Assembly (NCBI RefSeq): GCF_016634425.1
Contig: NZ_JAEPES010000002.1
Coordinates: forward strand, 1 to 64,000
Reading direction: 5' to 3'
Origin: Lacisediminihabitans changchengi
GTDB lineage: Bacteria > Actinomycetota > Actinomycetes > Actinomycetales > Microbacteriaceae
Length of the DNA: 64,000 bases
This document shows, one piece after another, positions 60,769 through 64,000 of the stretch. The notes beneath the pieces are model-generated. The model made no database searches. It was not told the DNA's origin and saw only the letters and a list, made by a program, of their open reading frames with translations. Each line of letters begins with the position of its first letter. The first letter of the stretch is position 1. Both the position numbers and the translations under genes were made by a program.

Positions 60769-61251
60769 GTGCCTGCCGCCGGAGGAGGGCTGCGCGCCTG
60801 CCGCCGTGCTCGGCAGCGTGTGATCGCCCTCCGGGGAGGGGACTCCGGCCAGCAGGTCGCGGATCTGGATCAGCAGCTCGGTCTCGGTGGGCGGCACGTC
60901 GGCGGGAGTCGCATCCTCCTCCTTCTTCAGCTTCGCGTACGCGATCTTGCTGAGACGGTTGATCGGCAGCACCAGGGCGAAGTACACGACCGCCGCCACG
61001 ATGATGAACTGGATGACCGCGGCGATGACGGCACCGAACAGGATCGTTGCCGAACCACCACTCACCGTCGGAATGGTGACCTTGAGGGCGTCCTTCAAGT
61101 CATTAGCGTTGAACAGTGCACCGATGATCGGGTTGAACACGGCGGTGACCAGCGTGTTGACGATCGCGGTGAACGCCGCGCCGATGACGACAGCGACTGC
61201 GAGGTCGATGACGTTTCCGCGGAGGATGAAGTCTTTGAAACCTTTGAGCAT
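60760..61251 (-). CDS. mscL: Large-conductance mechanosensitive channel MscL
   Basis: This 163-residue membrane protein has the N-terminal amphipathic helix (MLKGFKDFILRGNVIDLAVA), pore helix 1 (VIGAAFTAIVNTLVTAVFNP), helix 2 (ILFGAVIAAVIQFIIVAAVV) and the C-terminal helix (ETELLIQIRDLLAG). It opens under membrane tension to relieve hypo-osmotic shock. GGAAGTGACAGC precedes ATG 61251. The last residues (SSGGRHAE) are encoded within the REP-like copy D. Confidence 0.96.
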   Translation of the reverse strand: MLKGFKDFILRGNVIDLAVAVVIGAAFTAIVNTLVTAVFNPIIGALFNANDLKDALKVTIPTVSGGSATILFGAVIAAVIQFIIVAAVVYFALVLPINRLSKIAYAKLKKEEDATPADVPPTETELLIQIRDLLAGVPSPEGDHTLPSTAAGAQPSSGGRHAE

Positions 61252-61311
61252 GCTGTCACTTCCTTACCGTGGGGGACTGGTTCAGAGCCTAGGCCCGGGC
61301 ACCACCCCCGG

Positions 61312-61647
61312 CTAGGAGGTTGGCGACGACGGCGTGCTGGGCTTCTTCGTCTCAGACTTCTTCGCGTCGGACTTGGGCGCGGCGGCGGGAGCCGGGGTGC
61401 TCGAACCCGCGTCGGACGTGGAAGCGGCAGCATTCTTCGACTTGGCGGCGCCCTTTTCCGCCGCCCGACTGTCGTTGCGGTAGAAGCCGGAACCGTTGAA
61501 GCTCACCCCGATCGACTTGAAGACCTTGCGCAGGGTCGGCTCTTCGCAGTTCGGGCAGATGATCAGCGAGTCTTCGCTGAAGCTCTGGTGCTTGTCGAAC
61601 TCGAAGCCGCAATTGGCACAACGATATGAATAGGTGGGCACGGGCAA
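61312..61647 (-). CDS. FmdB family zinc-ribbon protein
   Basis: This 111-residue protein starts PTYSYRCANCGFEF with a second pair in CPNCEEP, giving the Cys4 zinc site of FmdB/CxxC_CXXC_SSSS proteins; LRKVFKSIGVSFNGSGFYRND is the family ending. A low-complexity Ala/Ser/Lys tail follows. Probable regulatory role; no direct function known. Confidence 0.9.
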   Translation of the reverse strand: MPVPTYSYRCANCGFEFDKHQSFSEDSLIICPNCEEPTLRKVFKSIGVSFNGSGFYRNDSRAAEKGAAKSKNAAASTSDAGSSTPAPAAAPKSDAKKSETKKPSTPSSPTS

Positions 61648-61669
61648 TCCTTTGTGCGGGAGGGTGGGG

Positions 61670-62248
61670 CTAGAAGTCGACTATCGCGCTGGGGGTGACG
61701 ACGCCGTCGACGCCACGGTCGTGCACCTCGGTGGGCACAGAATCGACGAGTTCGCGGTCGAAGATCACAGCATAGACCGGCGGGCACTTCTCCATGGAGC
61801 CGAGGGTGCGGTCGAAATAACCGCGGCCCCAGCCCATGCGCATACCCTGGCGGTCGACGGATGCCGCGGGCACGATGATCAGGTCGACCCCGTCGAGCGC
61901 GCTCGGCGACAGCAGCTCGCCCACCGGCTCTGGCATGCCGAACAGTCCCTCCTGTTCGGTCTCGCCGTCGCCGATGGTCCAGTCGAGCAGGCCGTCGTCG
62001 CGCGACACCGGAAACAGCACGCGCAGGCCCTGCTCCTGGGCCCAGTTGAGGAACGGACGGATGTTCGGCTCGTCATTGGAGGAGAGGTACGCCGAAATGG
62101 TGCGCGCGTCATAGGCGGTAACGAGATCGCGCAGGTGCGAACAGATGGTCTCGGTGGCGTGCTCACGCTCGGTCGCGGTCATGTTGCGCCGGCGTTCTCG
62201 GAGCTCCGCGCGGAGTGCGCGCTTCTGGTGGCTCACCTCGACGGTCAT
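61670..62248 (-). CDS. 5-formyltetrahydrofolate cyclo-ligase
   Basis: This 192-residue enzyme converts 5-formyl-THF plus ATP to 5,10-methenyl-THF. The family motifs are the N-terminal basic helix (KRALRAELRERRR), ISAYLSSNDEPN, LIIVPAASVDRQGMRMGWGR (20 residues) and GYFDRTL. It lies 22 bp after the FmdB-like gene in reverse order and is divergent from galU. Confidence 0.93.
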   Translation of the reverse strand: MTVEVSHQKRALRAELRERRRNMTATEREHATETICSHLRDLVTAYDARTISAYLSSNDEPNIRPFLNWAQEQGLRVLFPVSRDDGLLDWTIGDGETEQEGLFGMPEPVGELLSPSALDGVDLIIVPAASVDRQGMRMGWGRGYFDRTLGSMEKCPPVYAVIFDRELVDSVPTEVHDRGVDGVVTPSAIVDF

Positions 62249-62312
62249 ACGCCAATCCTAAGCTTCTGCCCCCCGTAACGATTCCGAAACCCACCACGGC
62301 TACCCTGTGGCC

Positions 62313-63206
62313 ATGACGTTCCACATCACAAAAGCAGTAATACCAGCAGCAGGGCTAGGAACACGGTTCCTTCCGGCGACCAAGGCCATGCCGAAGGAGA
62401 TGCTCCCAGTAGTAGATAAGCCCGCCATCCAGTACGTCGTCGAGGAGGCCGTCGGGGCCGGCCTCACCGACGTGTTGATGATCACGGGACGCAACAAGAA
62501 TGCCCTCGAGAATCACTTCGACCGCGTCGGAGAGCTTGAGGCCACCCTTCTGCAGAAGGGCGACATCGACCGCCTGAAGAAGGTCAATTACGCAACGGAC
62601 CTAGCCGAGGTGCACTACGTGCGCCAGGGCGACCCGAAGGGTCTCGGCCACGCGGTGCTCCGCGCGCAGATGCACGTCGGCAACGAGCCGTTCGCCGTGC
62701 TCCTCGGTGACGACATCATCGACTCGCGCGACGTGCTGCTCGCCCGCATGATCGAGGAGGCCGGCAAGCGCAACGCGAGTATCGTCGCTCTGCTCGAGGT
62801 CGACCCATCCGTCGTGCACATGTACGGCGTCGCGACCGTCGAGAAGACGGACGACGACGACGTGGTGAAGGTCACGGGGCTGGTCGAGAAGCCGAAACGG
62901 GAGGACGCGCCGTCGAACTACGCCATCATCGGACGCTACGTGCTTCAGCCCCAGGTGTTCGACATCCTGGCCCACACGCCTCCGGGTAAGGGCGGGGAGA
63001 TCCAGCTGACGGATGCGCTACAGACCCTGGCCGCGAACGAGAGTCTCGCGGGCGGCGTCTACGGCGTCGTCTTCCGTGGCCGCCGCTACGACACGGGCGA
63101 CCGCTTGGACTACATCAAGGCGATCGTGCAGTTGGCTGTCGACCGTGAGGATCTCGGTCCGGATCTGCGTCCGTGGCTGAAGGAGTTCACCGCTACTCTC
63201 GAGTAG
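62313..63206 (+). CDS. galU: UTP-glucose-1-phosphate uridylyltransferase
   Basis: This 297-residue nucleotidyltransferase makes UDP-glucose for envelope polysaccharides. Its motifs are VIPAAGLGTRFLPATKAMPK (20 residues, UTP loop), VVDKPAIQYVVEEA, LLGDDIIDS and GKGGEIQLTDAL. ATG 62313 is preferred to GTG 62307. No ribosome site is present and a TACCCT element lies about 10 bp upstream, so translation from a leaderless transcript is possible. Confidence 0.95.
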   Translation: MTFHITKAVIPAAGLGTRFLPATKAMPKEMLPVVDKPAIQYVVEEAVGAGLTDVLMITGRNKNALENHFDRVGELEATLLQKGDIDRLKKVNYATDLAEVHYVRQGDPKGLGHAVLRAQMHVGNEPFAVLLGDDIIDSRDVLLARMIEEAGKRNASIVALLEVDPSVVHMYGVATVEKTDDDDVVKVTGLVEKPKREDAPSNYAIIGRYVLQPQVFDILAHTPPGKGGEIQLTDALQTLAANESLAGGVYGVVFRGRRYDTGDRLDYIKAIVQLAVDREDLGPDLRPWLKEFTATLE

Positions 63207-63221
63207 AAGTTTCTGAACCAT

Positions 63222-63249
63222 GCGGGGCGGATGTCGTCGTCCGCCCCGC
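63222..63249 (+). terminator. Terminator after galU
   Basis: GCGGGGCGGA (63222-63231) pairs with TCCGCCCCGC (63240-63249) over an 8-base loop, 15 bp after the galU stop and 21 bp before the next gene. Confidence 0.7.
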
Positions 63250-63270
63250 TGACCGAACTGGACGATATCG

Positions 63271-63927
63271 GTGGCTACTCCCATCCCCACTCTGCGTGAG
63301 GGGAACGTGACGATCCGGCCGATCCGGCTGAGGGACGCCCGGCAGCTCGAACGCGAGCTGCTCGACAACCGCAGCTGGTTGCGCAAGTGGGAGGCGACCA
63401 ACCCCCACGGCGCGATGTCGTTCGACGTGCGATCGAGCATCCGGAGCCTGCAGACCAACGCGCGCGCAGGCTTCGGCATGCCGTTCGCCATCGAGCACGA
63501 CGGCGAGTTCGCCGGACAGCTCAACGTCTCGAGCATCACCTACGGGTCGCTCTCGTCGGCGACGATCGGCTACTGGGTGTCTGAGCGCTTCGCCGGACTG
63601 GGCGTCACGCCCACCGCGGTCGCCCTCGCCACCGATTACGCCTTCTTCCAGGCCGGGCTGCATCGCATGGAGATCTGCATCCGGCCCGAGAACATCCCGA
63701 GCCTGCGCGTGGTCGAGAAGCTCGGCTTTCGCTACGAGGGGCTGCGGCGGCGCTACATCCACATCAACGGGGACTGGCGCGATCACTTCTGCTTCGCTCT
63801 CGTGGTCGAGGAACTGCCCACCGGCGTGCTGCGCCGCTGGCTCGACGGCCGGGTTCCGGCCGGGGCGGGCGTCGTGCCGGAGGTCGACCGCATCGCCGCG
63901 CAGGTGCCGGGCATCTTCCCGCGCTAG
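63271..63927 (+). CDS. GNAT family N-acetyltransferase, RimJ/RimL-like
   Basis: This 218-residue protein starts at GTG 63271. The RimJ-type GNAT fold shows VTIRPIRLRDARQLE, IGYWVSERFAGLGVTPTAVA (the acetyl-CoA loop) and IRPENIPSLRVVEKLGFRYE. RimJ/RimL enzymes acetylate N-termini of ribosomal proteins; related members act on other amines. ATP-independent, cytoplasmic. Confidence 0.9.
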   Translation: MATPIPTLREGNVTIRPIRLRDARQLERELLDNRSWLRKWEATNPHGAMSFDVRSSIRSLQTNARAGFGMPFAIEHDGEFAGQLNVSSITYGSLSSATIGYWVSERFAGLGVTPTAVALATDYAFFQAGLHRMEICIRPENIPSLRVVEKLGFRYEGLRRRYIHINGDWRDHFCFALVVEELPTGVLRRWLDGRVPAGAGVVPEVDRIAAQVPGIFPR

Positions 63928-63974
63928 GCGGCCCGCGGATTCTCGCTCAGATTCCCCGCTGAGCAATCTCTGAT

Positions 63975-63991
63975 CGGGCGTAACACGCCCG
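63975..63991. terminator. Short hairpin at the window end
   Basis: CGGGCGT (63975-63981) pairs with ACGCCCG (63985-63991) over a 3-base loop. It may terminate the acetyltransferase gene; the window ends before the context is clear. Confidence 0.35.
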
Positions 63992-64000
63992 GGGTTAATG

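Overview
The window is high-GC actinobacterial chromosome. The family-specific evidence points to Microbacteriaceae or a close relative: a Ddn-type deazaflavin oxidoreductase, a DUF222/HNH remnant, a DUF6230-DUF6114 pair, an MTES_1575-type nuclease-like domain, HspR-type heat-shock control (HAIR) and short palindromic intergenic repeats. No rRNA, tRNA, CRISPR array or complete insertion sequence was seen.

Layout. (1) 0.2-15.7 kb: a plant-glycan utilisation island. It holds a secreted GH43 arabinanase, a LacI regulator, a three-gene sugar ABC importer, two very large rhamnosidase-type enzymes (GH106-like and GH78), an aldo/keto reductase and a second LacI regulator. It is bracketed by a ~590-bp direct repeat made of the 5' part of a TM0106-type nuclease/helicase gene: the left copy is a truncated, frameshifted pseudogene and the right copy starts the intact 1139-codon gene. 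Five near-identical 14-bp operators (consensus TTGGAGCGCGCCAA) sit at the promoters of the island. (2) 18.5-24.5 kb: a MarR regulator with twin palindromes, a TasA-like surface protein, a SipW-type signal peptidase fused to two LamG domains, a Doc toxin with a VapB-like antitoxin, an RNase H-like protein and a PCD/VOC fusion. (3) 24.6-33.5 kb: a second sugar-uptake locus, with an AraC regulator divergent from a DUF5107/TPR protein, an AraFGH-like ABC importer and an aldose-1-epimerase-like protein. (4) 33.6-49.4 kb: mostly housekeeping and envelope genes (DEAD-box helicase, MOSC-reductase-ferredoxin fusion with an MFS exporter, EEP phosphatase, PRC-barrel/membrane pair, NERD protein, dGTPase-like HD protein, TM2 protein, DUF6230/DUF6114 surface operon, aldo/keto reductase) interspersed with decayed genes (epoxide hydrolase and DUF222-HNH). 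(5) 49.5-64 kb: phosphoketolase, HAIR-controlled ClpC-like ATPase, Ddn-like protein, aminotransferase, a helicase-like protein that appears to have lost its key ATPase and nuclease residues, MscL, FmdB-type zinc ribbon, 5-formyl-THF cyclo-ligase, GalU and a GNAT acetyltransferase.

How the parts work together. Island 1 looks like a complete module for arabinose/rhamnose-decorated plant polysaccharides: extracellular arabinanase, uptake of oligosaccharides, cytoplasmic rhamnosidases, then oxidation or reduction of the released sugar, under two LacI repressors that share one operator type. Locus 3 would import free pentose (AraF-like binding protein), and the phosphoketolase at 49.5 kb could feed pentose phosphates to acetyl-phosphate. 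These metabolic links are inference from gene content.

The observations I rate highest are the signal peptidase-LamG fusion, which carries its own SipW-substrate-like segment; the intact but apparently catalytically degenerate helicase/nuclease; and the repeat-bracketed sugar island.
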